A DNA stretch of 64,000 nt, from the NCBI RefSeq assembly GCF_000017565.1, contig NC_009719.1, forward strand, positions 2,277,001 to 2,341,000, read 5' to 3'. Shown here piece by piece: positions 1 through 9,441 of this stretch. The stretch comes from Parvibaculum lavamentivorans DS-1. Its GTDB lineage: Bacteria; Pseudomonadota; Alphaproteobacteria; Parvibaculales; Parvibaculaceae. The number at the start of each line of letters is the position of its first letter. Within the stretch, counting starts at the first letter, position 1. The translations under genes were made by a program, and so were the position numbers. The notes below the pieces were generated by a model that worked only from the letters and a program-made list of their open reading frames with translations, ran no database searches and was not told the origin of the DNA.

Positions 1-95
1 CCCGTCCCTGCCCGTTTCAGTGGCACGGATATTGATCCTCAAGACCCTGTATGTGCCGCTTTGGGGCAGGAGCCCGCGGCGGGATCAAGGACGGG

Positions 96-701
96 ATGGG
101 GAATCGCGGGATGAGTGTTCACGAAATCGAGAATGGCGAAGAAGTCGCCTTTGCGGGCGCCGAGTGCGTCACGCTTGCGGAATTCATGGCCTCGGGGCTT
201 TTTCAGCGCACCTACAATGAGGGGATGCGTCTGGTCGAGGAAACCTCGGCCTATCTGGACGGTCCGGGCCGCCAGGCTGCCCGCGGGCTCCCCCGCGAGG
301 CGTCGCTTGCCTATGCGGGAGAAAGCATGCGCCTCACCACGCGGCTGATGCAGGTTGCCTCCTGGTTGCTGGTCCGCAAGGCCGTGCATGAAGGCGAAAT
401 GAGCGCCGAAGAGGCCAATTCCGAGAAATACCGCCTCGCCACCAAGGAAATTGCGCGCCAGCCCCGCTTCGACGGCGTGGATACCTTGCCGCAGCCATTG
501 CAGGAGCTGATCGGGCGCTCCGAACGGCTTTATGCCCGTGTCGAGCGTCTGGATGCCCGTCTGCGCGAAGGTGTCTCTCCGATAGCGCAGGATCATCCGC
601 TTGCCGAGCAGTTACGGCGGGTGGAGCTCTTTTTCCGCGAGAACCTCGCCACGGATGTGTCGCGCCGCGAGTTCGGCCGTCGCAGAAAACGCCCGGACTG
701 A
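96..701 (+). CDS. DUF1465 family protein
   Basis: Soluble protein of about 200 residues, rich in charged helices, with no signal peptide or membrane segment. It matches in length and character the DUF1465 family, which is largely restricted to Alphaproteobacteria and has no settled function. ATG at 96 is preceded by AAGGA four bases upstream. A second in-frame ATG at 111 (MSVHEIEN) is possible but has a poorer ribosome binding site. The C-terminus is strongly basic (RREFGRRRKRPD). The gene converges on rpmE across a shared bidirectional hairpin. The family call is from memory of the sequence pattern and no function is proposed. Confidence 0.75.
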   Translation: MGNRGMSVHEIENGEEVAFAGAECVTLAEFMASGLFQRTYNEGMRLVEETSAYLDGPGRQAARGLPREASLAYAGESMRLTTRLMQVASWLLVRKAVHEGEMSAEEANSEKYRLATKEIARQPRFDGVDTLPQPLQELIGRSERLYARVERLDARLREGVSPIAQDHPLAEQLRRVELFFRENLATDVSRREFGRRRKRPD

Positions 702-730
702 GCCGGTTCACATATCCGGACAACAAAAAA

Positions 731-752
731 GCCCCGCAATGCGGGGCTTTTT
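731..752. terminator. Bidirectional rho-independent terminator
   Basis: GCCCCGC, a two-base loop and GCGGGGC form a perfect stem flanked by an A-run on the left and a T-run on the right. It can therefore stop both the DUF1465 gene (+) and rpmE (-), which converge here. Confidence 0.85.
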
Positions 753-772
753 CATGTCTTGTGGCGCTGAGC

Positions 773-994
773 CTAGCTGCCGATGAAGCCGAACTTCTTC
801 TTGAAGCGGCTGACGCGGCCGCCACGGTCGAGGATCTGCTGACCGCCGCCTGTCCATGCCGGATGCGTTGTCGGGTCGATGTCGAGCACCAGCGTGTCGC
901 CTTCCGACCCATAGGTCGAGCGGGTCTTGTAGGTGGAGCCATCGTTCATCTGAACCGTGATGAAGTGGTAATCGGGATGCGTGTCTTTCTTCAT
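773..994 (-). CDS. rpmE: 50S ribosomal protein L31
   Basis: A 73-residue L31 of the large ribosomal subunit. The start [10 protein letters not shown] and the central [11 protein letters not shown], followed by a basic tail (SRFKKKFG), are typical of alphaproteobacterial L31. No cysteine is present, so this is the zinc-independent (C-) form that lacks the CxxC ligands of E. coli RpmE. The gene stands alone, facing the ABC exporter gene divergently. A long hairpin lies in its probable leader. Family assignment is secure. Confidence 0.96.
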
Positions 995-1058
995 GGCTTA
1001 CGGCTTCCTGAAGGAGGCCCGGTCAGGGGCCGTCGGTGTCCTTGAAAGTGGCGCGCAA

Positions 1059-1100
1059 AAGCCCCCGCAATCGGAGGCTGCGCTGCCGGAATGGGGGCTT
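1059..1100 (-). promoter_or_regulatory. Possible rpmE leader hairpin
   Basis: AAGCCCCC at 1059-1066 and GGGGGCTT at 1093-1100 pair across a 26-base loop. On the minus strand, in the direction of rpmE transcription, the hairpin ends in CTTTTG. A TATAAG box on the minus strand overlaps its upstream arm. It could be an attenuator or an L31-binding leader, but this is inferred only from the pairing. The rest of 995-1310 holds only the divergent control regions of rpmE and the ABC gene, as far as can be seen. Confidence 0.3.
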
Positions 1101-1310
1101 ATAGCGAAGCCCCGTTGCTGTGGCAAGGCCAGTCTCCACCGTCCTTATGCCGCCTCGGGGCCGTTTCGCGCGAAGATGCCGCAGTCTCCGCCCGCTCCCG
1201 GCGTTGCCCCGGCAAGGCGGAGGTTGCTATACCAGCCGCGCGCGAAAAATATGCCCGGGCGGCCTTAAAGCGATAGGGTGCCCTCCCGCAGCACGAACCG
1301 GCGAAAGCGC

Positions 1311-3161
1311 ATGAGCGATATATCAAACCCGGTCGTCGAGGCCATCGAGGAAGAAGCGCAGCGGCGCAAGCCCGCAAAGGCCGTGAGGCCTATCCTCCGC
1401 TTGATGCCTTTCCTTGTGCATTACCGGGGAATGCTGACCCTCGCCCTTGTATCGCTTGTCCTCGCCACGCTCGCCACGCTCGCCATTCCAATGGCCGGCC
1501 GACGCCTGATCGACAATGGGTTCAATCGCGAGAGCGCCGCCTTCGTCGACCAGTATTTCATTGCACTTGTTCTCGTTGCGCTCGTTCTCGGCGTCGCCAG
1601 CGCCGCCCGCTTCTTCTTCGTGAGCTGGATCGGGGAGCGTGTGGTCGCGGATATAAGGCGCGCGGTTTACGAACATGTCCTGCAGCTCTCGCCGGCATTC
1701 TTCGAAGTAACGCGGACAGGTGAGGTTCTCTCGCGTCTTACCGCCGATACGACGCTCATCAAGACGGTTGTGGGCTCATCCGCCTCGATCGCGCTCCGTA
1801 ACATCTTTCTGTTCTTCGGCGCCGGCGCGATGATGGCGGCGACGAGCCCTTATCTTTCCAGCCTCGTCCTCCTTGCCATTCCCGCCATTCTTCTGCCGCT
1901 CATCGTGTTCGGCCGCTGGGTGCGGCGGCTTTCCCGCTCCGCGCAGGACAGGCTGGCCGATACCAGTGCCTTCGGAACGGAAAGCCTCAACGCCATCCAG
2001 ATCGTCCAGGCGTTCACTCATGAGCCGATCGACAATGAGCGCTTCGGCAGCACGGTCGAGAGCGCCTTCGATACCGCACGCTCCCGCATTCTTGCCCGAG
2101 CCATCCTTACGGCCCTGATCTTTTTCTTCGGCTTGTCCAGCGTCGTCGGCGTGCTCTGGGTCGGCGCGAATGCGGTCCTGGCCGAGACGATGACAGGCGG
2201 CGAGCTCCTCGAATTCATCCTCTATGCGGTGTTTGCGGCCTCGGCCCTCGCTGCGCTCTCCGAAATCTGGGGCGATATTCAGATGGCGGCGGGCGCGACG
2301 GAGCGCCTGATGGAGCTGCTCGACGTCGAACCGGAAATCGCCGCCCCCGCGCAGCCTCAGGCCTTGCCGGCACCGCGCGGCGAAATCGCCTTCGACAATG
2401 TCACTTTCGCCTATCCGACACGGCCTCATGTGTCGGCTTTGCACGGCTTTTCGCTTGCGGTGGCGCCCGGTGAGACGGTTGCGCTTGTTGGACCCTCGGG
2501 CGCGGGCAAAAGCACTGTCTTCCAGCTTCTCCTGCGCTTCTACGATCCGCAGTCGGGTCATGTGCGGCTCGATGGTGTGGATATCCGAGATGCGGAGCCG
2601 CGCGACGTTCGCGGCCGCCTCGCCGTGGTGCCGCAAGAGACGGTCGTGTTCGGCACCACCGTCGTCGAGAACATCCGGTATGGCCGTCCCGAAGCAAGCG
2701 AGGATGAAGTGCGCGCGGCGGCGCGGGCGGCGCGGATAGATGACTTCATCATGCAGTTGCCCGATGGCTATCAGACGCAGGTGGGCGAGCGCGGAGTGAC
2801 GCTTTCCGGCGGTCAGCGGCAGCGCATCGCCATTGCCCGTGCCATTCTCCGCAACGCACCGGTATTGCTTCTGGACGAGGCGACGAGCGCGCTCGATGCC
2901 GAAAGCGAGACACTTGTGCAGCAGGCGCTGGAAGGTCTGATGGCGGACCGGACGACGCTGGTTATTGCGCATCGTCTCGCCACCGTTTTGAAGGCCGATC
3001 GCATCGTGGTGATGGAAGAGGGGCGCGTGGTCGCCTCGGGCACGCATGACGAGCTTGTCAGGCAGGGTGGACTTTATGCCCGCCTCGCGCGGCTGCAATT
3101 CGCAGGTGATCGGGATATGCTCGACGAAAACGCGCGGGCGAATGCCGGTGCTGCCGTTTAA
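1311..3161 (+). CDS. ABC exporter, fused permease and ATPase (ABCB/MsbA type)
   Basis: Half-transporter of 616 residues. An N-terminal six-helix exporter domain (about residues 30-320) is followed by a nucleotide-binding domain. The latter has Walker [10 protein letters not shown] near residue 394, signature LSGGQRQR, Walker [13 protein letters not shown] and the H-loop histidine in LVIAHRLAT. It should act as a homodimer in the inner membrane, exporting a lipid, peptide or drug-like substrate that the sequence does not reveal. ATG at 1311 is preferred over the in-frame GTG at 1278. The paraoxonase-like gene follows 19 bases downstream, so the two are probably co-transcribed. Confidence 0.92.
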   Translation: MSDISNPVVEAIEEEAQRRKPAKAVRPILRLMPFLVHYRGMLTLALVSLVLATLATLAIPMAGRRLIDNGFNRESAAFVDQYFIALVLVALVLGVASAARFFFVSWIGERVVADIRRAVYEHVLQLSPAFFEVTRTGEVLSRLTADTTLIKTVVGSSASIALRNIFLFFGAGAMMAATSPYLSSLVLLAIPAILLPLIVFGRWVRRLSRSAQDRLADTSAFGTESLNAIQIVQAFTHEPIDNERFGSTVESAFDTARSRILARAILTALIFFFGLSSVVGVLWVGANAVLAETMTGGELLEFILYAVFAASALAALSEIWGDIQMAAGATERLMELLDVEPEIAAPAQPQALPAPRGEIAFDNVTFAYPTRPHVSALHGFSLAVAPGETVALVGPSGAGKSTVFQLLLRFYDPQSGHVRLDGVDIRDAEPRDVRGRLAVVPQETVVFGTTVVENIRYGRPEASEDEVRAAARAARIDDFIMQLPDGYQTQVGERGVTLSGGQRQRIAIARAILRNAPVLLLDEATSALDAESETLVQQALEGLMADRTTLVIAHRLATVLKADRIVVMEEGRVVASGTHDELVRQGGLYARLARLQFAGDRDMLDENARANAGAAV

Positions 3162-3180
3162 CAATCTATCGGGGGGAGTG

Positions 3181-4272
3181 ATGTCCAGGCATTGGCAGAT
3201 CGCGGGCTATGTGGTGCTCGCGCTGGTTGTGATCGTCAGCGTGCTTACCTGGCGCTTTTTGTCGGCGTCCGGATATTTCACCGGTATCCGGCAGGAAATT
3301 GCAGCCGATTGCCGTGCCATCGAAGCGATGCCGGGCCCCGAGGATATCGCGATCGATCATGAGCGCGGCCTTGCCTATATCTCGGCCTATGATCGCCGCG
3401 CGGTCCGTTCCGGCGCGCCGGGCGGGCAGGGCGTTCGAGGCGGCATCTATGTCATCGACCTCAAGCAGCCGGAAGCCGAGTGGGCGTTTTATCCGGTGAC
3501 CCCCCCGATGCCGGCGGATTTTCGTCCCCATGGCATCAGCCTCTATATGGGCGAGAGCGGCGCGCTTCGGCTGTTCGCGGTCAATCATCCTGCGGGCGGC
3601 GGCGAAGCGGTCGAGATATTCGACGTCGCGGAAGACGGTTCGCTCTCGCACGCGAGAAGCGTCACTGATCCTCTCTTTGTGTCGCTCAACGATGTGGTCG
3701 GTGTCGGCACGGACAGCTTCTATGCCACCAACGATCATGGCTCCGGCGGCATAAGCAGGATGCTCGACGATGCGTTGCTGCTGCGGAATGCCAATGTGGT
3801 CTATTTCGACGGTGAAGCCGCGCGCATCGCGGCGGATACGCTCTCCTATCCGAACGGCGTCAATGTCAGTCCCGATGGCGCGACGCTTTATGTCGCCTCG
3901 ACACTCGGCATGAGCCTCAATATCTACAAGCGTGACACTGAAACGGGGAACCTGACGCCATTCGATCATGTTCGCCTCGGCACCGGCGTGGATAACATCG
4001 ACGTGCTGCCCGACGGCACGCTGTTGATCGGCGCGCATCCGAAGCTGCTCGACTTCCTTGCGCATGCATCCGACCCGGCGGAGCTTTCGCCGAGCCAGGT
4101 CGTGCGGATCGAACCCGGCGAAAAGAAAGCAGGCACCATCTACCTCAATTTCGGCGAGGAAATCTCGGGGATAAGCACTGCCGCGGGCTATGGCGACAAG
4201 ATGTTGCTTGGTCAGGTCTTCGAGCCGCAGCTGCTTGTGTGCGACCAGTCGTCCGAAATTCGCGCCTACTAG
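3181..4272 (+). CDS. Membrane-anchored paraoxonase-family arylesterase/lactonase
   Basis: 363 residues with an N-terminal membrane anchor (about 8-27) and a six-bladed propeller of the PON family. The calcium ligands of PON1 have counterparts here: E54-D55 in PGPEDIAID, N170 in SLND, N225 in YPNG, and D271-N272 in GVDNID. The catalytic pair is present as H117 (PHGIS) and H136 (VNHP). Family members hydrolyse lactones and aryl esters. Periplasmic localisation and acyl-homoserine-lactone or other lactone hydrolysis are inferred. ATG 3181 has GGGGGAG just upstream. The gene is probably co-transcribed with the ABC exporter, and its stop lies one base from the stop of the convergent MotB-like gene. 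Confidence 0.88.
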   Translation: MSRHWQIAGYVVLALVVIVSVLTWRFLSASGYFTGIRQEIAADCRAIEAMPGPEDIAIDHERGLAYISAYDRRAVRSGAPGGQGVRGGIYVIDLKQPEAEWAFYPVTPPMPADFRPHGISLYMGESGALRLFAVNHPAGGGEAVEIFDVAEDGSLSHARSVTDPLFVSLNDVVGVGTDSFYATNDHGSGGISRMLDDALLLRNANVVYFDGEAARIAADTLSYPNGVNVSPDGATLYVASTLGMSLNIYKRDTETGNLTPFDHVRLGTGVDNIDVLPDGTLLIGAHPKLLDFLAHASDPAELSPSQVVRIEPGEKKAGTIYLNFGEEISGISTAAGYGDKMLLGQVFEPQLLVCDQSSEIRAY

Positions 4273-4273
4273 A

Positions 4274-5290
4274 TCAACGCTCCGTCAGCTTGAATTCGAT
4301 ACGGCGATTGCGGCGGTTTTCCGCAGTGCCACGACCATCGGCCAACGGGTGATATTGCCCGAAGCCTGCTGCGACGAGCCTGTTCTGCGGCACGCCTCGT
4401 TCTACCAGGTAGTTCACGACGGCGATGGCGCGGGCGCTGGAGAGATACCAGTTCGATGGAAACTGCGCCGTCGCGATCGGGTTGGCGTCGGTGTGACCGT
4501 CGACGCGCAAGACCCAAGGGATATCGTCGGGAATCTCGGCGGCAATCTCGCGCACTGCTGTCGCTATCTTGTCCAGTTGCTCCTTGCCCGATGGGTTGAT
4601 GTCCGCGGAACCTGACTCGAAGAAGATTTCCGATTGCATGGCGAAGCGGTCGCCTACGATCTCGATGTCCTGACGGTCGCCCAGAATGGCGCGCAGGCGC
4701 CCGAAGAATTCCGAGCGGTATTTCGCCAGCTCCTGCACCTTCTGAGCGAGAGCGGCATTCAGTCGGCGGCCGAGATCGGCGATCTGAACCTGTTGCTCGC
4801 GATCTTTCAGTTCGGCGGCTTCAAGCGCCGCTTCCAGTGTTGCGAGCTGGCGGCGGAGCGCGGATATCTGCTGGTTCAGAAGCTCAACCTGAGATAGTGC
4901 CTCGCTCGAAAGTTTCTGTTCCTCGGCCAGCTTGCCTTCGAGTTCAGCGACACGCGTGCCGGACGCATCGTCGGCGAGGCTGGCAAGCCGGTCTTTTTCT
5001 GCGGTCGCCGCTGCGAGCGAGTCCTGCAGCGACAGGATCGTTGCCTGCAGATCGGCCTTCTCGCTCCGTTCAAGGGCGAGCTGGTTCACGAGTTCGGCGA
5101 TCTGGCTGCGCAGGTTCTCCAGCGCGGAATCCTTGTTGCTGACCAGCTGGCTCAGAAAGAACTGCGTGATCATGAAGATGGTCAGGAGGAAGATGAGCAC
5201 CAGCAACAGGCTCGACATGGCGTCGACGAAGCCCGGCCAGTAATCCGCGCTGGGAGCGCGTCCTCGAATGCGTCTGCTTGAGAGCGCCAT
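4274..5290 (-). CDS. MotB-like peptidoglycan-binding protein (non-flagellar stator type)
   Basis: 338 residues in MotB order: a short cytoplasmic basic tail, one transmembrane helix (about 20-44) with an aspartate near its start (D23 in WPGFVDAMSS), a long coiled coil (about 50-185), and a C-terminal OmpA domain with the peptidoglycan-binding pattern (VDGHTDANP, NRRNRRIEF). The aspartate is where MotB carries its proton-binding residue. The MotA/TolQ-like partner ends six bases upstream, so the two likely form a proton-driven membrane complex attached to the wall. No flagellar genes are near. Its job is unknown. Confidence 0.85.
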   Translation of the reverse strand: MALSSRRIRGRAPSADYWPGFVDAMSSLLLVLIFLLTIFMITQFFLSQLVSNKDSALENLRSQIAELVNQLALERSEKADLQATILSLQDSLAAATAEKDRLASLADDASGTRVAELEGKLAEEQKLSSEALSQVELLNQQISALRRQLATLEAALEAAELKDREQQVQIADLGRRLNAALAQKVQELAKYRSEFFGRLRAILGDRQDIEIVGDRFAMQSEIFFESGSADINPSGKEQLDKIATAVREIAAEIPDDIPWVLRVDGHTDANPIATAQFPSNWYLSSARAIAVVNYLVERGVPQNRLVAAGFGQYHPLADGRGTAENRRNRRIEFKLTER

Positions 5291-5296
5291 GATGCG

Positions 5297-6259
5297 TCAG
5301 TCCTCGCGCAGATGGCGGGCGATTTCCTCGAGAACCGGCTGCAAGCCCTGCTGGTTCTGCGCCATCTGGCGGATGAGTTGCTGCTCGTTCCGCATCTGCT
5401 CGGTCAGCGCCGTTATCTGGCCCGTCAGCGCCATCAGGGAGGCGCTGGAGGGGCTTTCTCCGCTCGACAGGGATTGTTCGATGCTGCGCAGGCGGCGTGC
5501 CGTCTCGTTCAGCAGGGCGGGGCCAGAGGGGTCGATCTCGCCGAGATTGGTCACGGTGGAAAGCCATTCCTCGAGTTCATTGTAGAAGCGGTTTTGAGCC
5601 TGGCCCGCCTGCAGGTCGAGAAAGCCGAGCAGGAGCGATCCAGCCAGGCCGAACAGCGAAGACGAGAAGGCCGTGCCCATGCCGCGCAGCGGGCCGTCGA
5701 GGCCGGCTTTGAGATTGGCGAAGACGGTGGCTGGGTCCGCCGTTTCGACGCTGAGGCCCTGGATCGTGCCGGCAACCGAGGTCACCGTTGTCAGCAGGCC
5801 CCAGAAGGTGCCGAGAAGGCCGAGGAAGATGAGGAGGCCGATGATGTAGCGGGATATTTCGCGTTGTTCGTCGAGCCTCGAGCCGAGCGAATCGAGGATC
5901 GAGCGCATCGACATGGCGTTGAGCTGCATGCGGCCTTTGCGGTCGCCGAGCATGGTTGCCATGGGCGCGAGCAGGCGAGGCGGCGGAGGCGGGGCAAGGC
6001 CCGGATCGGCACGGCGGAAATCGTTCACCCAGCGGACTTCGGGGCCGATCGCCTGTACCTGGCGGTAGGCATAGAGGATGCCGATGACGAGCACGCCGAG
6101 GATAAGACCGTTCAGTCCCGGATTGGCGAGGAAGGCGATCTCGATTTGCCGATAGAGGATCGCTACCACGAAGCAGGCGAGAATGATGAAGAGGAACATT
6201 CTCGTCAGGTAAGTTCGCGGTTGAGAAAGCCCGAAGCCGTCCTTGTAGTCCTTCGCCAT
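5297..6259 (-). CDS. MotA/TolQ/ExbB-type proton channel protein
   Basis: 320-residue inner-membrane protein with two N-terminal helices (about 18-36 and 48-65) and two later helices (about 137-160 and 190-215) enclosing GLLGTFWGLL and a conserved small-residue stretch (GMGTAFSSSLFGLAGSLLLG), as in MotA and TolQ. The C-terminus is a cytoplasmic helical tail rich in Gln and Glu. It should form the ring around the MotB-like protein encoded next. The order in this operon (channel, then MotB-like) matches motA-motB. It is distinct from the tolQR pair elsewhere in the window. Confidence 0.85.
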   Translation of the reverse strand: MAKDYKDGFGLSQPRTYLTRMFLFIILACFVVAILYRQIEIAFLANPGLNGLILGVLVIGILYAYRQVQAIGPEVRWVNDFRRADPGLAPPPPPRLLAPMATMLGDRKGRMQLNAMSMRSILDSLGSRLDEQREISRYIIGLLIFLGLLGTFWGLLTTVTSVAGTIQGLSVETADPATVFANLKAGLDGPLRGMGTAFSSSLFGLAGSLLLGFLDLQAGQAQNRFYNELEEWLSTVTNLGEIDPSGPALLNETARRLRSIEQSLSSGESPSSASLMALTGQITALTEQMRNEQQLIRQMAQNQQGLQPVLEEIARHLRED

Positions 6260-6290
6260 ACGTCTTTGCCCCTGTCAGAGCGGCGGTATG

Positions 6291-6722
6291 TCAGCCGCCG
6301 AAAAGCTTGATATCGACGCGGTCCGGATGGCCGCTGTCGGAGGTGCCGCCCAACGCACGCACCTGAATGCGTTCCACGACAATACCGCTGGCCATGAGTT
6401 CCCGACGGACCGATAGCGCCCGCCGCAGCGACAGGCGCCGCGCGGCTGAGGATTTGTCGTGTGGCGGTCCGGCATAGGCTTTCAGCTCCAGGCGGCCGCT
6501 TCTGCTGGTGAAATCTTTGGCGAAGGCGACGAGTTTGTCGCGCGCGCCTTGGCTGAGCGCGGATTCATCCGGTTCAAACATGATGCGAAGCAGGGCCTGT
6601 TCCGGCGGCGCCAGGGGCGCTTCCGCCGCCTTGGCTCCGTTGCCGATTGCAAGCAGCAACACGAATGCGAGCAATGTCGCCGCGCCGCGAGCGGCGGGCG
6701 CTTTCCCGGTATTGAAGGTCAT
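6291..6722 (-). CDS. Small secreted OmpA-like protein
   Basis: 143 residues with a signal peptide (hydrophobic stretch ending ...GNGAKA, likely cut near residue 33) and a short OmpA-like domain: IMFEPDESALSQGARDKL, LELKAYAG and a run of basic helices (AARRLSLRRALSVRREL). The cell-wall-binding residues of the canonical HTDxxG loop are not clearly kept (AGPPHDKSSA), so peptidoglycan binding is uncertain. The MotA-like gene starts 31 bases downstream, giving an OmpA - MotA-like - MotB-like unit. Start 6722 places the ATG directly before the signal peptide. An earlier in-frame start at 6770 would add 16 residues. Confidence 0.7.
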   Translation of the reverse strand: MTFNTGKAPAARGAATLLAFVLLLAIGNGAKAAEAPLAPPEQALLRIMFEPDESALSQGARDKLVAFAKDFTSRSGRLELKAYAGPPHDKSSAARRLSLRRALSVRRELMASGIVVERIQVRALGGTSDSGHPDRVDIKLFGG

Positions 6723-6862
6723 TCCGTCATCCGTAGCTGCCCCGGGCAATCCTGTTGCCAGTCTAGGCATGTTCGCACGATGGGAACAGGCCTCGACACT
6801 TTGGCTGTAGGCCGTGAATCGGGCAGAATTCGGGCTGTGTGGAGATCAGACTTGCCGTGCGG

Positions 6863-7666
6863 TCAGGCGGGTTTGCGGGCTTTTTTCAGGACGTCGCCCA
6901 GCTTGCGGCTCAGCATGTCGTTGCCGGCGACAATGCCGCCGGTGTTCAACATGTCATCGCGGCCATTGAAGTCGGCCACGAAGCCGCCCGCCTCGCGCAC
7001 GAGGACGATGCCGGCGGCAATATCCCAGGCGGCGAGGTTTGCTTCCCAATAGGCATCGAAGCGACCCGCCGCCACATAGGCGAGGTCGAGCGAGGCGGCG
7101 CCCATGCGGCGTATCCCGGCAACTTCGTTCATGACGGCGTTGAGCTCGACCGAAAAGCGCTCATGATCGGGACGGCCGATATGAGGAATACCCGTCGCGA
7201 CGACCGCCTGGTCCATTTCGCGGCGTGCCGAGACGCGAAGGCGACGGTCGTTCAGGAAAGCGCCCTGGCCCTTTTCGGCGATGAACATCTCGTCCGATAT
7301 CGGATTGTAGACGAGGCCTGCAACCAGCTGCCCCTCGCGTTCCAGTGCGATCGAGATCGCGAACATCGGAATGCCGTGCAGGAAGTTCGTCGTCCCGTCG
7401 AGCGGGTCGATGATCCAGCGATGCGACTTGTCCGCGCCCTCTACGACACCGCCTTCTTCCATCAGGAAGCCGTAGCCCGGCCGCGCCTTGGAAAGCTCCT
7501 GGAAGATGACCTTTTCGGCCTTCTTGTCGGCGGCGGTAACGAAGTTCGCGGGGCCCTTCAGAGATACCTGAAGGTTTTCCACCTCGCCGAAGTCGCGCTG
7601 AAGTCCTCGCGCGGCCTTGCGGGCGGCTGCAACCATGACGGCCATTGAAGGGGTGTGGCGGGACAT
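6863..7666 (-). CDS. suhB: Inositol monophosphatase family protein
   Basis: 267 residues of the magnesium-dependent IMPase fold. Metal-site motifs are present: EEGG near residue 70, WIIDPLDGTTNFLHG near residues 84-98 and AAWDIAAG near 219. Bacterial members hydrolyse myo-inositol phosphates, and E. coli SuhB also acts in Nus-dependent rRNA antitermination. Which role applies here cannot be seen. ATG 7666 lies ten bases after the efp stop, so efp and suhB are probably co-transcribed. A longer reading frame starts inside efp but is unlikely to be used. Confidence 0.92.
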   Translation of the reverse strand: MSRHTPSMAVMVAAARKAARGLQRDFGEVENLQVSLKGPANFVTAADKKAEKVIFQELSKARPGYGFLMEEGGVVEGADKSHRWIIDPLDGTTNFLHGIPMFAISIALEREGQLVAGLVYNPISDEMFIAEKGQGAFLNDRRLRVSARREMDQAVVATGIPHIGRPDHERFSVELNAVMNEVAGIRRMGAASLDLAYVAAGRFDAYWEANLAAWDIAAGIVLVREAGGFVADFNGRDDMLNTGGIVAGNDMLSRKLGDVLKKARKPA

Positions 7667-7676
7667 GCGGCTCGGC

Positions 7677-8240
7677 TCAGTCGGCGCGGCGAAGATAGGT
7701 GACTTCGTTCGTGTCGACCACGATCCGTTCGCCGGTGGTGATGAAAGGGGGCACCATGACGCGTACGCCATTTTCAAGGAGCGCGGGCTTGTAGGAGCTA
7801 GTCGCGGTCTGGCCTTTTACGGTCGGCTCGGTTTCGGTGATTTCGAGCACAACCTGGTCGGGAAGCGAAATGCCCAGCGCCTTGCCCTCGTGGCTTTCAA
7901 CCGTCACCTTCATGCCGTCCTGCAGGAAGGCGGCGCGGTCGCCGACCCATTCCCTCGAGAGTTCGATCTGCTCGTAGGTCTCATTGTCCATGAAGGTCAG
8001 CATCCCGTCATTCTCGTAGAGATACTGATAGTCCTTCTGCTCGAGGCGCACGCGCTCCACGGTTTCGGCGGAACGGAAGCGTTCGTTCAGCTTGCGGCCA
8101 TCGACCAGGTTCTTCAGTTCCACTTGCGCAAAGGCGCCGCCCTTTCCGGGCTTCACATGCTGCACTTTGACTGCCGCCCAAAGGCCGCCCTCATGCTCGA
8201 TAACATTGCCGGGACGGATTTCGTTGCCGTTGATCTTCAT
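7677..8240 (-). CDS. efp: Translation elongation factor P
   Basis: 187 residues with the three-barrel EF-P layout. The N-terminal KOW-like domain carries [10 protein letters not shown], with lysine 33 at the tip position that E. coli modifies with beta-lysine. The OB domain III ends with the usual [15 protein letters not shown] pattern. EF-P relieves ribosome stalling at polyproline stretches, and TolA in this window has a proline-rich region that may need it. No EpmA-type modifying enzyme is encoded in the window. The gene is followed closely by suhB. Confidence 0.97.
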   Translation of the reverse strand: MKINGNEIRPGNVIEHEGGLWAAVKVQHVKPGKGGAFAQVELKNLVDGRKLNERFRSAETVERVRLEQKDYQYLYENDGMLTFMDNETYEQIELSREWVGDRAAFLQDGMKVTVESHEGKALGISLPDQVVLEITETEPTVKGQTATSSYKPALLENGVRVMVPPFITTGERIVVDTNEVTYLRRAD

Positions 8241-8367
8241 GGGACGCTCGGTTGTGGAAAAATTGCTGAATTGCGGGGCCGTTCAGAGGCCCTGACCGGC
8301 GCTCTGATAACATCATGCGCCGCGGATGCACAGGGCAATTCGCGCCGTTCGGGGCCGGAAGAGCCGC

Positions 8368-9441
8368 TCAGTTGGCTGCCGGGGGGCGGCCAGCTTCCCA
8401 TTTGGCAAGGTCGGCCTCGACCTTGGCGCGGATTTCCGGGGTTATTTCGGGCTCCATCGCATTTCGCAGCGTGTCGTCCTCAAAGCCGCCCCGTTCCGCG
8501 AGCGACAGCCAGAGGAGTGCGGCTGCGACATCCCGTGCCACGCCCTGGCCAAGGAAATAGAGGCGCGCGAGGCGGTCCTGTGCCAGCGGATCGCCGCGCA
8601 TCGCTGCTTCGGCGAACCATTTCGCCGCCAGCGTGTCGTTGCGCTCGACGCCCTCGCCGCCCAGATAGGCGAACCCCAGCGAGGTCTGGGCACCGGGCAC
8701 GCCCTTGGCCGCGGCCGCAGCAAAATGGCGGGCGGCCTTGCCGGCGCTTTTCTCAACCGCAATGCCTTCCTGATGCATCAGCCCAAGCTGATAGGCGGCC
8801 TGGGGGTGCCCCTGGTCTGCCGCGAGGGTAAAGAGCCGCGCGGCTTCGTCGAGGTTTCTCTCCTTGCCTCGCCCTGCGGCAAAGAGGGTGCCAAGATAAT
8901 ATTGCGCGTCCGCATTGCCGTTTTTCGCCGCGCTTTCGAACAGGCTGGCCGCGCGCTCAAGGTCCTTCGGACCGCCATGTCCAGTCGTATACATCATGCC
9001 GAGTTCGGCCTGGGCGGCGGGATGATCCTGCTCCGCCGCCGCTGCGAAGTAACGGCGCGCGGCTTCGGGGCTGCCGGCGGCGATCTGGTCATATTCCATG
9101 AGCATGCCGAGCGCGTATTGAGCGCCTGCATTGCCCTGGGCAGCTGCTTCGGCAAACCACTTTGCAGCCTCTTCCGGATCGGCCTCAATGCCTTCCCCAT
9201 TGTTGTAGATCGAGCCGAGCATGAGCTGGGCCGTCACATTGCCCTGCCGGGCCAAGGGGAGTGCGGCAAGCCGCGCGGCTTCGAACTGTCCCGCGCGGTA
9301 GGCCGTGAGCGCCGGGCCCATCTTGTCGTCGGCGGCTGCGGTGCGTTCGGCGCGCGGCGAAGGGGCTACCTGGGCGGCGACGGATGTTGCGATGAGCGGC
9401 ATGACAACTGCAAATGACAATGCCACCAAAAACCGTCTCAT
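8368..9441 (-). CDS. Secreted Sel1-repeat (TPR-like) protein
   Basis: 357 residues with a cleavable signal peptide ([18 protein letters not shown]) followed by about seven Sel1 repeats of roughly 36 residues, each with the AA..GxxxAQxxLGxxYxxG pattern (for example [16 protein letters not shown] and [16 protein letters not shown]). Such proteins are periplasmic or envelope-associated scaffolds. No enzymatic domain is visible. The start ATG overlaps the thiE stop (ATGA), so translation is probably coupled. A longer reading frame upstream runs inside thiE and is not used. Confidence 0.85.
   Translation of the reverse strand: MRRFLVALSFAVVMPLIATSVAAQVAPSPRAERTAAADDKMGPALTAYRAGQFEAARLAALPLARQGNVTAQLMLGSIYNNGEGIEADPEEAAKWFAEAAAQGNAGAQYALGMLMEYDQIAAGSPEAARRYFAAAAEQDHPAAQAELGMMYTTGHGGPKDLERAASLFESAAKNGNADAQYYLGTLFAAGRGKERNLDEAARLFTLAADQGHPQAAYQLGLMHQEGIAVEKSAGKAARHFAAAAAKGVPGAQTSLGFAYLGGEGVERNDTLAAKWFAEAAMRGDPLAQDRLARLYFLGQGVARDVAAALLWLSLAERGGFEDDTLRNAMEPEITPEIRAKVEADLAKWEAGRPPAAN

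Noticed and set aside
4274-6722. MotAB-like pair as a Zorya-type defence system
   Set aside because: The channel and wall-binding proteins resemble ZorA/ZorB only at the superfamily level. No ZorC, ZorD or ZorE-like genes are adjacent. The neighbours are housekeeping genes.
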